Shown piece by piece: positions 22,379 to 29,157 of a DNA stretch of 40,356 nt. The DNA is from Methanobacteriota archaeon. GTDB taxonomy: Archaea; Thermoplasmatota; Poseidoniia; Poseidoniales; Thalassarchaeaceae. The notes beneath the pieces were generated by a model. The model was given only the letters and a program-made list of their open reading frames with translations. It was not told where the DNA came from and did no database searches. How positions within the stretch are numbered: the stretch's first letter is position 1; each line of letters starts with the position of its first letter. The stretch is taken from positions 54,199 through 94,554 of the forward strand of contig PSPX01000007.1 in NCBI GenBank assembly GCA_004195715.1. Reading direction: 5' to 3'. The position numbers and the translations under genes are program-made.

Positions 22379-24688
22379 ATGTCCGAAGATGTCTCAAGAG
22401 TTCTCAAACCTCTGGGGAAAAAGGGTAACCGTCTCATCGCAATTCTATCATTTCTGATTCTAATCGCCCTAATCACCCCCGCTCAGGCAATTGATTATGA
22501 CGACGGCGCTAAGTACATCAGCGGGTGGGATGCCGCCGACAGCGGTACCGATGCGGACCTCTTCACATCGGCCTACGATGGCGAGTCGGTCTTCGCTTTC
22601 GGTGCTGGAGGAGTAATTCTCCAGAGCGCTGACAAGGGCGCCACGTGGGTGCAACTCGAATCGCCTGCTACTTCCAACCTGCGTGCGGCTGACTCAGTCG
22701 AAGGTGCAATCGCGGTAGTCGGAGACGGTGGGGCGGCTTACCTGCGTGCTGATGGCAGTGAGACATGGCTGGACATCTCTCTGACTCTCCCTGTAGACTT
22801 CAGAGGAATGGCGATGACCAGTGCTACCTCACTGGTAGCCGTAGGCCCTAGTGGAGCCATCTGGCAATACTCCAGCGAAACTTGGATACAAAGAGATTCT
22901 GGAGTGTCCGCAGATCTCAACGAGGTGTCCTTCCTTGATGCCACCTCGGGGATGATAGTGGGCGATGGCGGTACCATTCTTGCCACCGATGACGGAGGTG
23001 AAAGTTGGGAGTACAGAGATGCCCCGGAAGGGTTGGACGCTGACATAGTAGCGCTCGATTATTACAGTGGCATCAGAGTATATGCAATAACGGACGAGGG
23101 GCACATCGTAAAATCGGTTGGAACGAATTCTGGCACCGCGGCTGGATATGTCTGGGAACTGGTCGAGATTGAATCGGAAGGCAGAAACACCAGCCTAGGG
23201 CTCGAATTGAATTCCATCGACGTATCGTCTGTGAACAAGTTCCTCGTATCAGGCCCCTCTAGCTACACTGCTCTTTCCCTAGACGGAGGCAATATCATCA
23301 CCTCCCAGATAAACCCCCTATCAAGTACCAAGGACTTCAATCACGTCTTGTTTCTCAATCTGTTTGATGCTGTGATTGTAGGTGCGGATGGGGTGATACT
23401 ATTTTCGGAAAATGCCGGAGAGGACGAGGCGGTTGGATTTTTCATAATCGACTACGGCGACTTCGGGCAGTTCGTCGACTACTCAAAGGAAATGCTGATT
23501 GATGGGCTACACGCGACAATCAGAATTGTTCTATTCGGCATGGTCCTCGGTTTCTTCCTCGGTGTCATGCTCTCAATGATGAAGACCGCTCCTACCACTC
23601 TGAAGAATGTTGCACAACTAGATCGATACCGGATAATTATGATGATTCTATACCCATTTTGTATCATTGAGACCGTTATTCCTTTCATTCAATTATATGA
23701 TAAATCGTGGTCTGCAACTGGAATTTCAGAGAGATTACGCATTCTATCATCTACCAATACTAGACCACTCAACACCCTAGTTCTGAGGGTATTTGGATTG
23801 GGGATCCTATGCTACGGAATTATGCTGATTTTCACTTTAATCCCCATAGTTAGGGGCCTCAATCTAGACGGTTGGGAGTACGTCTACACGCCTATTGGAC
23901 TCATATCTCCGGATGGCATCAATGGAGAGCTATACTTCGGGAACTTTCTCCAGGCCCTCCTTGGTATCGCGCTGATCCTGTTGGGCCTACTGTTCCTGAC
24001 CACAAGGAAATTCTTCCTCAAGAGAGAGGTGCTCCTGCCGTTCCGTGGCATCACAGTGAAGTGGAATTTCTGGGATGTGCGGCCGATGAACGCTGTCGCG
24101 ACTGTATATACCGACCTCTTCCGCAATACTCCCCTACTCGTCCAGTTCTTGTTCATCCACTTCGGAGTGCAATTTGGTAAGATGATAGGGGATCCAGGCG
24201 CGGCGATGCTCGAGGGTGAAACGAATTTCGTCCTAGTATACATCAGAGACATGATCCTAGCTGACAGGGCATGCGTTAGCTCCATCTTCGCTCTCGGTCT
24301 GAATTCTGGGGCCTATCAGTGCGAGACAATACGTGGTGCTATCGCGGCGATTCCCTCTGGACAGATGGAGGCGGGCAGGAGTATCGGACTGAACTACATG
24401 CAGACGATGGGGCTGGTCATCATGCCTCAGGCGATTAGAATCTGTATACCCCCAATGGGTAACGAAATGGTCAACCTCGTGCTCAACTCTTCGCTCGCAA
24501 TGGTAGTTGGCTATGCTGAGCTAACTCGAAAAGGCAGACTGATTAATGCCGTTACCTTCCAGATTTTCTGGGCTTACGGCATGGTGCTAGTGTCCTACTT
24601 CGTGGTTACTTGGACGCTGGCTCTGCTCCTGAGGCGTCTCGAGACCAAGTCGAGGATTCCGGGACTTGGAATTTCAGGGGGTACATGA
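22379..24688 (+). CDS. Beta-propeller-fused polar amino-acid ABC transporter permease
   Basis: 769 residues from ATG 22379. Residues 18-38 are a hydrophobic anchor or signal (RLIAILSFLILIALITPAQA). Residues ~45-345 form a Ycf48/BNR-like propeller with repeating blades (GGVILQSADKGATWVQL, GDGGTILATDDGGESWEYR, GADGVILFSENAG). The permease follows: TM1 with LHATIRIVLFGMVLGFFLGVML (about 378-399), the HisM-family signature FRNTPLLVQF (581-590), and the EAA coupling loop EAGRSIGLNYMQTMGLVIMPQAIRI (split: 664-680 and on to about 688) with PPMGNEMVNLVLNSSLAMVVGYAEL. Between TM1 and RNTPLLVQ there are about 180 residues instead of the usual ~30, holding about three extra TM helices. A stretch of this insert is distinctly AT-rich. 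Its stop codon directly abuts the ATPase start (TGA-ATG). It is probably an importer of amino acids. Confidence 0.88.
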   Translation: MSEDVSRVLKPLGKKGNRLIAILSFLILIALITPAQAIDYDDGAKYISGWDAADSGTDADLFTSAYDGESVFAFGAGGVILQSADKGATWVQLESPATSNLRAADSVEGAIAVVGDGGAAYLRADGSETWLDISLTLPVDFRGMAMTSATSLVAVGPSGAIWQYSSETWIQRDSGVSADLNEVSFLDATSGMIVGDGGTILATDDGGESWEYRDAPEGLDADIVALDYYSGIRVYAITDEGHIVKSVGTNSGTAAGYVWELVEIESEGRNTSLGLELNSIDVSSVNKFLVSGPSSYTALSLDGGNIITSQINPLSSTKDFNHVLFLNLFDAVIVGADGVILFSENAGEDEAVGFFIIDYGDFGQFVDYSKEMLIDGLHATIRIVLFGMVLGFFLGVMLSMMKTAPTTLKNVAQLDRYRIIMMILYPFCIIETVIPFIQLYDKSWSATGISERLRILSSTNTRPLNTLVLRVFGLGILCYGIMLIFTLIPIVRGLNLDGWEYVYTPIGLISPDGINGELYFGNFLQALLGIALILLGLLFLTTRKFFLKREVLLPFRGITVKWNFWDVRPMNAVATVYTDLFRNTPLLVQFLFIHFGVQFGKMIGDPGAAMLEGETNFVLVYIRDMILADRACVSSIFALGLNSGAYQCETIRGAIAAIPSGQMEAGRSIGLNYMQTMGLVIMPQAIRICIPPMGNEMVNLVLNSSLAMVVGYAELTRKGRLINAVTFQIFWAYGMVLVSYFVVTWTLALLLRRLETKSRIPGLGISGGT

Positions 24689-25456
24689 ATGCTGGAGAAT
24701 GTGTTGAGTGTTACTAACCTGCACAAGACCTACCCAGGAGGGGTCCATGCCGTCCGCGGCATCTCGTTCGAGGTGAACGAAGGTGAGTCGGTGGCGATCA
24801 TAGGCTCATCAGGAAGCGGTAAGTCGACTGTGCTGCGATGCATCAACCGACTTATCGAGCCCACTGAAGGAGTCGTGCGGCTGCGCGGCGAGCACATCAA
24901 CACCCCCGGGGCCGATATCAACGATGTCAGATCGAGGATTGGGATGGTTTTCCAGTCATTCGAATTGTTTGCACACCTGAAGGTCATTGACAACGTGACA
25001 CTAGGCCTGAGACATGTCAGAAAGATGAGTAAGGACGAGGCCAAAGAAATAGCAATGTCTGCTCTTGAGCGTGTTGATCTTCTTGACCGAGTCGATGCGT
25101 ACCCCGGAAATCTCTCTGGCGGACAGAAGCAAAGGGTAGCCATCGCCCGGGCTCTCGCGATGCATCCCGAGGTTATGCTGTTCGACGAACCGACCAGCGC
25201 CTTAGACCCCGAACTAATAGGCTCGGTTCTGGCCACCATTAGAGGACTGGCTGACGAGGGCATGACTATGGTCATCGTAACTCACGAAATCAGTTTCGCA
25301 AGAGACGTTGCTGACCGTATCATATACCTAGACGAGGGGATTGTGGCCGAGGAGGGGCCCTCCTCAATCATAGAGAACCCCCAGACCGAACGGCTCAAGA
25401 AGTTCCTGTCCTCGATACATGAAGATGAAGTGCCCAAACAAATTCACGAAGAGTAG
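24689..25456 (+). CDS. Polar amino-acid ABC transporter ATP-binding protein (GlnQ/HisP family)
   Basis: 255 residues, typical for the family. Walker A is GSSGSGKST (about 35-43), the Q-loop GMVFQSFELFAHL, the signature LSGGQKQRVAIARAL, Walker B VMLFDEPTSALDP and the switch His VTHEISFARD. It couples ATP hydrolysis to import of polar amino acids through the adjacent permease. ATG 24689 follows the permease stop without a spacer, so the two are one translational unit. It ends 74 bases before the convergent glutamate dehydrogenase, the only spacious convergent junction in the window. Confidence 0.95.
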   Translation: MLENVLSVTNLHKTYPGGVHAVRGISFEVNEGESVAIIGSSGSGKSTVLRCINRLIEPTEGVVRLRGEHINTPGADINDVRSRIGMVFQSFELFAHLKVIDNVTLGLRHVRKMSKDEAKEIAMSALERVDLLDRVDAYPGNLSGGQKQRVAIARALAMHPEVMLFDEPTSALDPELIGSVLATIRGLADEGMTMVIVTHEISFARDVADRIIYLDEGIVAEEGPSSIIENPQTERLKKFLSSIHEDEVPKQIHEE

Positions 25457-25530
25457 GTGGATAACGACACGGATTATGGATACGTTCCTGATGGCAAGGG
25501 AGACGGGCCGCGTGTCCGTTGAGAAATTTC

Positions 25531-26886
25531 CTAGACCATTCCCTGGGCCTGCATGGCCTCGGCGACCTTGAGGAAACCGGCGATGTTCGCACCGGCGACG
25601 TAGTTGCCGGGCATGCCGTACTTCTCAGCGGTCTCGAAGGCGTTCTTGTGGATGTTGATCATGATGCCCTCGAGCTTCTGGTCCACCTCTTCGCGGGTCC
25701 AGCTCATCCGCAGGCTGTTCTGGCTCATCTCAAGTCCGGAGGTTGCCACTCCTCCGGCATTCGATGCCTTACCGGGAGCGAATAGCACCCCATTGACCTG
25801 GAAGCACTCAACGGCTTCTGGTGTGCATGGCATGTTGGCACCCTCGGCGACTGCAATGACTTTGTTGTTGACTAGCATCTGTGCCTCCTCGCCATTAATC
25901 TCGTTTTGAGTCGCGCACGGCAGCGCGATGTCGACATTGGTATCCCAGAGCCCATTCAAATTGGGCTCCGGCTTGGAGGCAGTGTACTCAACTCCATCGA
26001 ATTGGTCAGCGTACTCGCTCATTCGGCCGCGGCGGTTGTTCTTGAGATCCATGATCCATGTTAGCTTCTCTCTGTCGATTCCTGCCGAGTCGTAGATGAA
26101 TCCGCTACTGTCGGACATCGTTACCGGCTTACCGCCGAGATCGAGAACCTTCTCGCATGCGAACTGGGCGACGTTCCCGGAGCCGCTGATGGCGACCGTG
26201 GCACCATCGAAGCTCTTGCCCTTGGTGGCGAGCATCTCTCGAGCGAAGTAGACCAATCCGTAGCCGGTCGCCTCGGGACGAATTCGAGATCCGCCATATG
26301 AACGTCCCTTTCCAGTCAGTACTCCTGTGAACTCGTTGGCGAGCTTCTTGTACATCCCGAACAGGTAGCCAATCTCTCGGCCACCCACGCCAATGTCACC
26401 AGCGGGTACGTCAAGATCTGCGCCGATGTGACGCCACAGTTCCATCATGAAGGATTGGCAGAAGCGCATGACCTCGGCATCTGATTTGCCCTTAGGATCG
26501 AAGTCGGCGCCACCCTTGCCGCCGCCCATAGGAAGGCCCGTCAGACTGTTCTTGAAGAGCTGCTCAAAGGCGAGGAACTTCAGGATGGACTGATTCACAC
26601 TAGGGTGGAATCTGAGACCACCCTTGTAGGGGCCAATAGCACTGTTGAACTGGATTCGGAATCCACGGTTGATGTGGAGATTTCCATCGTCGTCGTACCA
26701 AGGCACCCGAAACTGGATTATCCTCTCAGCCTCGACGATGGCCTCGACCACTGTGAGATATTCTGGATTGGCCTGTATCACAGGCACCAGGCTGTCTAGG
26801 ACCTCTTCCACCGCCTGATGGAACTCAGGTTGGTTCGGGTCTCTCGCTATCACGCTATCATACACTGTTTTCATTGTACTATCCAT
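25531..26886 (-). CDS. gdhA: NADP-specific glutamate dehydrogenase, bacterial hexameric type
   Basis: 451 residues, close to the 447 of E. coli GdhA and longer than the ~420-residue archaeal enzymes. It catalyses reversible reductive amination of 2-oxoglutarate (EC 1.4.1.4). Substrate and catalytic lysines are K88 (GPYKGGLRFHPS), K112 (EQLFKNSLTGLP) and K124 (MGGGKGGADFDPKGKS). The NADP Rossmann motif is ISGSGNVAQFA. Strong similarity to the E. coli enzyme (DVPAGDIGVGGREIG, RPEATGYGLVYF, CATQNEINGEEA, APGKASNAGGVATSGLEMSQ) indicates a bacterial origin. It links amino-acid uptake and proline/transaminase activities to ammonium and 2-oxoglutarate. Upstream, a TCAAATAG element about 30 bases before the ATG may be its TATA box. 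Confidence 0.97.
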   Translation of the reverse strand: MDSTMKTVYDSVIARDPNQPEFHQAVEEVLDSLVPVIQANPEYLTVVEAIVEAERIIQFRVPWYDDDGNLHINRGFRIQFNSAIGPYKGGLRFHPSVNQSILKFLAFEQLFKNSLTGLPMGGGKGGADFDPKGKSDAEVMRFCQSFMMELWRHIGADLDVPAGDIGVGGREIGYLFGMYKKLANEFTGVLTGKGRSYGGSRIRPEATGYGLVYFAREMLATKGKSFDGATVAISGSGNVAQFACEKVLDLGGKPVTMSDSSGFIYDSAGIDREKLTWIMDLKNNRRGRMSEYADQFDGVEYTASKPEPNLNGLWDTNVDIALPCATQNEINGEEAQMLVNNKVIAVAEGANMPCTPEAVECFQVNGVLFAPGKASNAGGVATSGLEMSQNSLRMSWTREEVDQKLEGIMINIHKNAFETAEKYGMPGNYVAGANIAGFLKVAEAMQAQGMV

Positions 26887-27013
26887 TGGCTCACCAAGGG
26901 GATTGAACGATTCCTATTTGAGGGACCGGGCGCTTGCGCGACCGAGGGGGGGCTTTTGAATAATATCCTAACTAGATATGTGTTCCATACAGCCCCTTAG
27001 GGGCCGATAAACC
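26887..27013. promoter_or_regulatory. Spacer between gdhA and the HD gene with AT-rich promoter patch
   Basis: 127 bases, both genes on the minus strand. Two AT-rich stretches read toward gdhA: one at about 26952-26982 (with AATAATATCCTAACTAGATA on the plus strand) and TCAAATAG on the minus strand at about 26914-26921. The latter is at leaderless-promoter distance from ATG 26886. No gene is seen. Confidence 0.35.
26992..27004 (-). terminator. Short hairpin just downstream of the HD gene
   Basis: GCCCC-TTA-GGGGC is a perfect 5+3+5 inverted repeat ten bases after the HD-domain gene stop (27014) on the minus strand. No T-run follows, so termination is uncertain; archaeal terminators usually need T-rich tracts rather than hairpins. 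Confidence 0.3.
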
Positions 27014-28330
27014 TCATGAGAACAGATGCCTTTCGGCCAACTGCGCCACATCCGACAGATGTCCTGGTAGAGTAATCACATAGACTGCTGCCTGACTCAC
27101 TTGTCGGTTCCTCAGAGCCTCGGCAATCGGGGTATGTTCGCGGAACCATCGCGTGCGTCCGTCATCTCCTATGATCCTGACATCGACTTGGGACATTCGG
27201 GGTTCGGCGAGGAGTAGTTTGACGTTTGGCACGTCGATGGCGACGTATCCAGGTAGCAGACCGGCTCGGTGTGCCAGATCATCCTCAAACTGCCTGCGTG
27301 AATCCGGGTTCGTGGCAATCTCGAGCAGTCGTTCGACCTGTTGAGGAGTGAGTTCCTCTCTACGGCGACTGCAGCATACCTTCAGCAGCTGTCTGTACTT
27401 CAGCCTGCGAATCATGTCCTGAGCGTAATCGCCAGCACCTCCGAGGACCTCCCATATCTCTGCGTCGACCCGGCGTTGCAGGTCCAGAGATTCTGGCATC
27501 TGATCTGAGCTACGCTCTACCGCTCTGGAGAGCATGACCTCAGTCACCCTAGTGACTCTATGGAAGTAAACTGCACTGTACATTAGCGCCCTTGCCATCA
27601 TCATGCCCTCGAGCGCTGGCAGACCACCTTCCTCCACGGCGATGTCGCCTCCGTGCCTCTCTAGACACATGATTAGGCGGCGGTAGTCCACGATTCCGTG
27701 GGGGACACCTGTGAAATGCGAATCGCGGAGCAGGTAGTCCAGTTGGTCGCAGTCCACAGGCCCGTGTACCAAATGGGCTAGGGTCAGGTCCTTGTCGACG
27801 AAATCTTCGCGGCCCTCGGTCCATGCTGTCAGTGAGCGTTCAGTACCTCCTGCGCCCGGACCCCGAATTAGACCTGCAACCTCCTTCGGGTCTAGATCGT
27901 GCCTCTCGAGTATGTCCGGCACCCTCTGACGTTCTAGAACTGATGACTGCTCACCGTCGCGCAGAACATCGTACTCGCCGAGAATTATCCCTTCAGTGAT
28001 TGACATGTGGTCCATCCCGCCGCGCTCATGCAGGATATGCTCGAGCGTGTGCGAGTAGGGGCCGTGACCCACATCATGGAGCATCGCTGCTGCTTGGACT
28101 GTATTGGTCTCGTGCTCATCCAAACCCAGTGATTCGGCCATCATTCCAGCGATGTGAGACACTCCGAGGGAATGCTCGAACCTAGTGTGATGAGCTCCGG
28201 GAAATACCAGATGAGCCAACCCTAGTTGCTTGATGTGACTGAGTTTATTCATCTCCGGAGTGCCAAGCAGTTCTCTTCGAACACCGTCCAGTCTAAACTG
28301 ACCGTGAATAGCATCGTTGATGACCTTCAT
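27014..28330 (-). CDS. HD-domain metal-dependent phosphohydrolase (SAMHD1/dGTPase-like)
   Basis: 438 residues from ATG 28330; ATG 28360 would prepend MSRRSPAGSG, whereas family members begin at KVINDAIHGQFRLD. Metal and catalytic residues of the HD superfamily are visible: H53 (RFEHSLGV), H85-D86 (LHDVGHGPYSH) and D193/D195 (VDCDQLDYLLRDSHFTG). Family members hydrolyse dNTPs or other phosphoesters; SAMHD1-like enzymes release triphosphate from dNTPs. The substrate here is unknown, and the usual DxDRLDY arginine is Gln. The C-terminal ~150 residues contain the charged helical region and a small beta domain (VDVRIIGDDGRTRWF) seen in archaeal members. It is divergent from a ribbon-helix-helix regulator. 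Confidence 0.88.
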   Translation of the reverse strand: MKVINDAIHGQFRLDGVRRELLGTPEMNKLSHIKQLGLAHLVFPGAHHTRFEHSLGVSHIAGMMAESLGLDEHETNTVQAAAMLHDVGHGPYSHTLEHILHERGGMDHMSITEGIILGEYDVLRDGEQSSVLERQRVPDILERHDLDPKEVAGLIRGPGAGGTERSLTAWTEGREDFVDKDLTLAHLVHGPVDCDQLDYLLRDSHFTGVPHGIVDYRRLIMCLERHGGDIAVEEGGLPALEGMMMARALMYSAVYFHRVTRVTEVMLSRAVERSSDQMPESLDLQRRVDAEIWEVLGGAGDYAQDMIRRLKYRQLLKVCCSRRREELTPQQVERLLEIATNPDSRRQFEDDLAHRAGLLPGYVAIDVPNVKLLLAEPRMSQVDVRIIGDDGRTRWFREHTPIAEALRNRQVSQAAVYVITLPGHLSDVAQLAERHLFS

Positions 28331-28500
28331 GCCCGACCCTGCGGGGCTTCGACGGGACACTTAGCCTTGAAACGCACTATTGACGGGACAGGGTGCGACG
28401 ATGATACTTGTTACATTTGAGAGCCGTTTCGCAATCGTTGCATTTCATTTGTCTTTCAATTGCAATACAGTTAAGTGCCCCCCCAGGGTCTGCAAAACTC

Positions 28501-28506
28501 AGGAGG
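28501..28506 (+). promoter_or_regulatory. Shine-Dalgarno AGGAGG fixing the start of the RHH gene
   Basis: AGGAGG followed by 8 bases and GTG 28515. This is the clearest ribosome-binding site I saw; many genes here appear leaderless or follow directly from an upstream stop. It rules out the earlier in-frame starts near 28380, which would translate AT-rich spacer. Confidence 0.7.
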
Positions 28507-28514
28507 AACCCGAA

Positions 28515-28883
28515 GTGGCAGGTGTCAGTCCAATGGTCTCGCTGAGAATTCCCGAGGACCACTTGCTAGAGATTGACCAGCGAGTGGGTTTCGACGGCAT
28601 GCGAAATCGCTCAGACGTGATTCGGAATGCTGTCCGCAGGTACCTCGCTTTGCCTCTACCCTCGATGGGAGAGAGAGTCGAGGTTGACCTTGGTCCCGAT
28701 CTGACTGTGAGGATGCGGGACTTCTGCAAACTGCGAGGTGAGTCCGTCGCTGCGGTGCTGCGGCAGGCAGCCCGCGAGCATATCGCCAAGGGAACTCTAG
28801 AGAGTGCTACGGTAGACCAAGTCCTCTCCATGCGTATGGACGAGTTGCGTGCGCGATTTGATGACGATTCGAACGCTCTATGA
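28515..28883 (+). CDS. Tandem ribbon-helix-helix (CopG-like) transcriptional regulator
   Basis: 122 residues from GTG 28515. Residues ~7-45 form a canonical RHH domain: strand MVSLRIPEDHLLEIDQ, helix-turn-helix-like VGFDGMRNRSDVIRNAVRRYLA, as in CopG and the NikR N-terminus. Residues ~56-95 repeat the pattern with strand VEVDLGPDLTVRMRD and helices GESVAAVLRQAAREHIA, so the protein seems to carry two RHH units in one chain. No NikR-type metal-binding ACT domain is present. It probably binds short inverted repeats; candidates are in its own upstream spacer and at 29103-29125. It is divergent from the HD phosphohydrolase gene. Confidence 0.82.
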   Translation: MAGVSPMVSLRIPEDHLLEIDQRVGFDGMRNRSDVIRNAVRRYLALPLPSMGERVEVDLGPDLTVRMRDFCKLRGESVAAVLRQAAREHIAKGTLESATVDQVLSMRMDELRARFDDDSNAL

Positions 28884-28926
28884 GGTGAGAGATTGAGCGA
28901 TGATGGGATGCACGAGAAAAACGCGG

Positions 28927-28947
28927 GGGGGCGTCGTCGACGCCCCC
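28927..28947 (+). terminator. GC-rich perfect inverted repeat after the RHH gene
   Basis: GGGGGCGTCG-T-CGACGCCCCC: 10-bp perfect arms around one base, 44 bases downstream of the RHH stop. As RNA it would form a very stable hairpin. No T-run follows, so it could be a terminator, an mRNA 3' stabiliser or a part of a small RNA. Confidence 0.45.
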
Positions 28948-29102
28948 TCGCCCAACCTGTGCTATGCGGCCTAGAAGGGCTGCGGGCTCGGGCTAGACTC
29001 TCTGATGCAGTCGGCTATGAGGCCCGTGATGTCCCGAGGGGCTCCAGAGGGAAGTCTCACAAGACCGATCGGGAGCATCTTCTCTGAGATTCAACACACA
29101 CC

Positions 29103-29125
29103 GTCTCGCACATCTCGTGCGGGAC
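29103..29125. promoter_or_regulatory. 23-bp imperfect inverted repeat upstream of the PEP-binding gene
   Basis: GTCTCGCAC-ATCTC-GTGCGGGAC: nine pairs with one G-T, 32 bases before ATG 29158. Its size and position suit an operator overlapping the promoter or start site; the neighbouring RHH protein is a candidate ligand. Inferred. Confidence 0.45.
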
Positions 29126-29157
29126 ACCCCTCAGTGTGACAATCTGAACTTTGATGC

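Larger units (their letters stand above)
28884..29157. other. Non-coding spacer between RHH gene and PEP-binding gene
   Basis: 274 bases. A 64-codon frame from TTG 28893 has no recognisable protein, an Arg/Gly-rich translation and includes the GC hairpin, so I do not call it. The spacer holds two strong inverted repeats (28927-28947 and 29103-29125). I looked for RNase P, SRP RNA and box C/D signatures and saw no convincing match. Confidence 0.5.

Noticed and set aside
28893-29087. 64-codon frame starting at TTG after the RHH gene
   Set aside because: Arg/Gly-rich translation without a recognisable motif, non-ATG start, and it includes the long GC hairpin; better explained as spacer.
28884-29157. 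RNase P or SRP RNA gene in the spacer
   Set aside because: A GAGGGAAGTCTC stretch recalls an RNase P core element, but the other conserved blocks are missing and no overall fold could be drawn.
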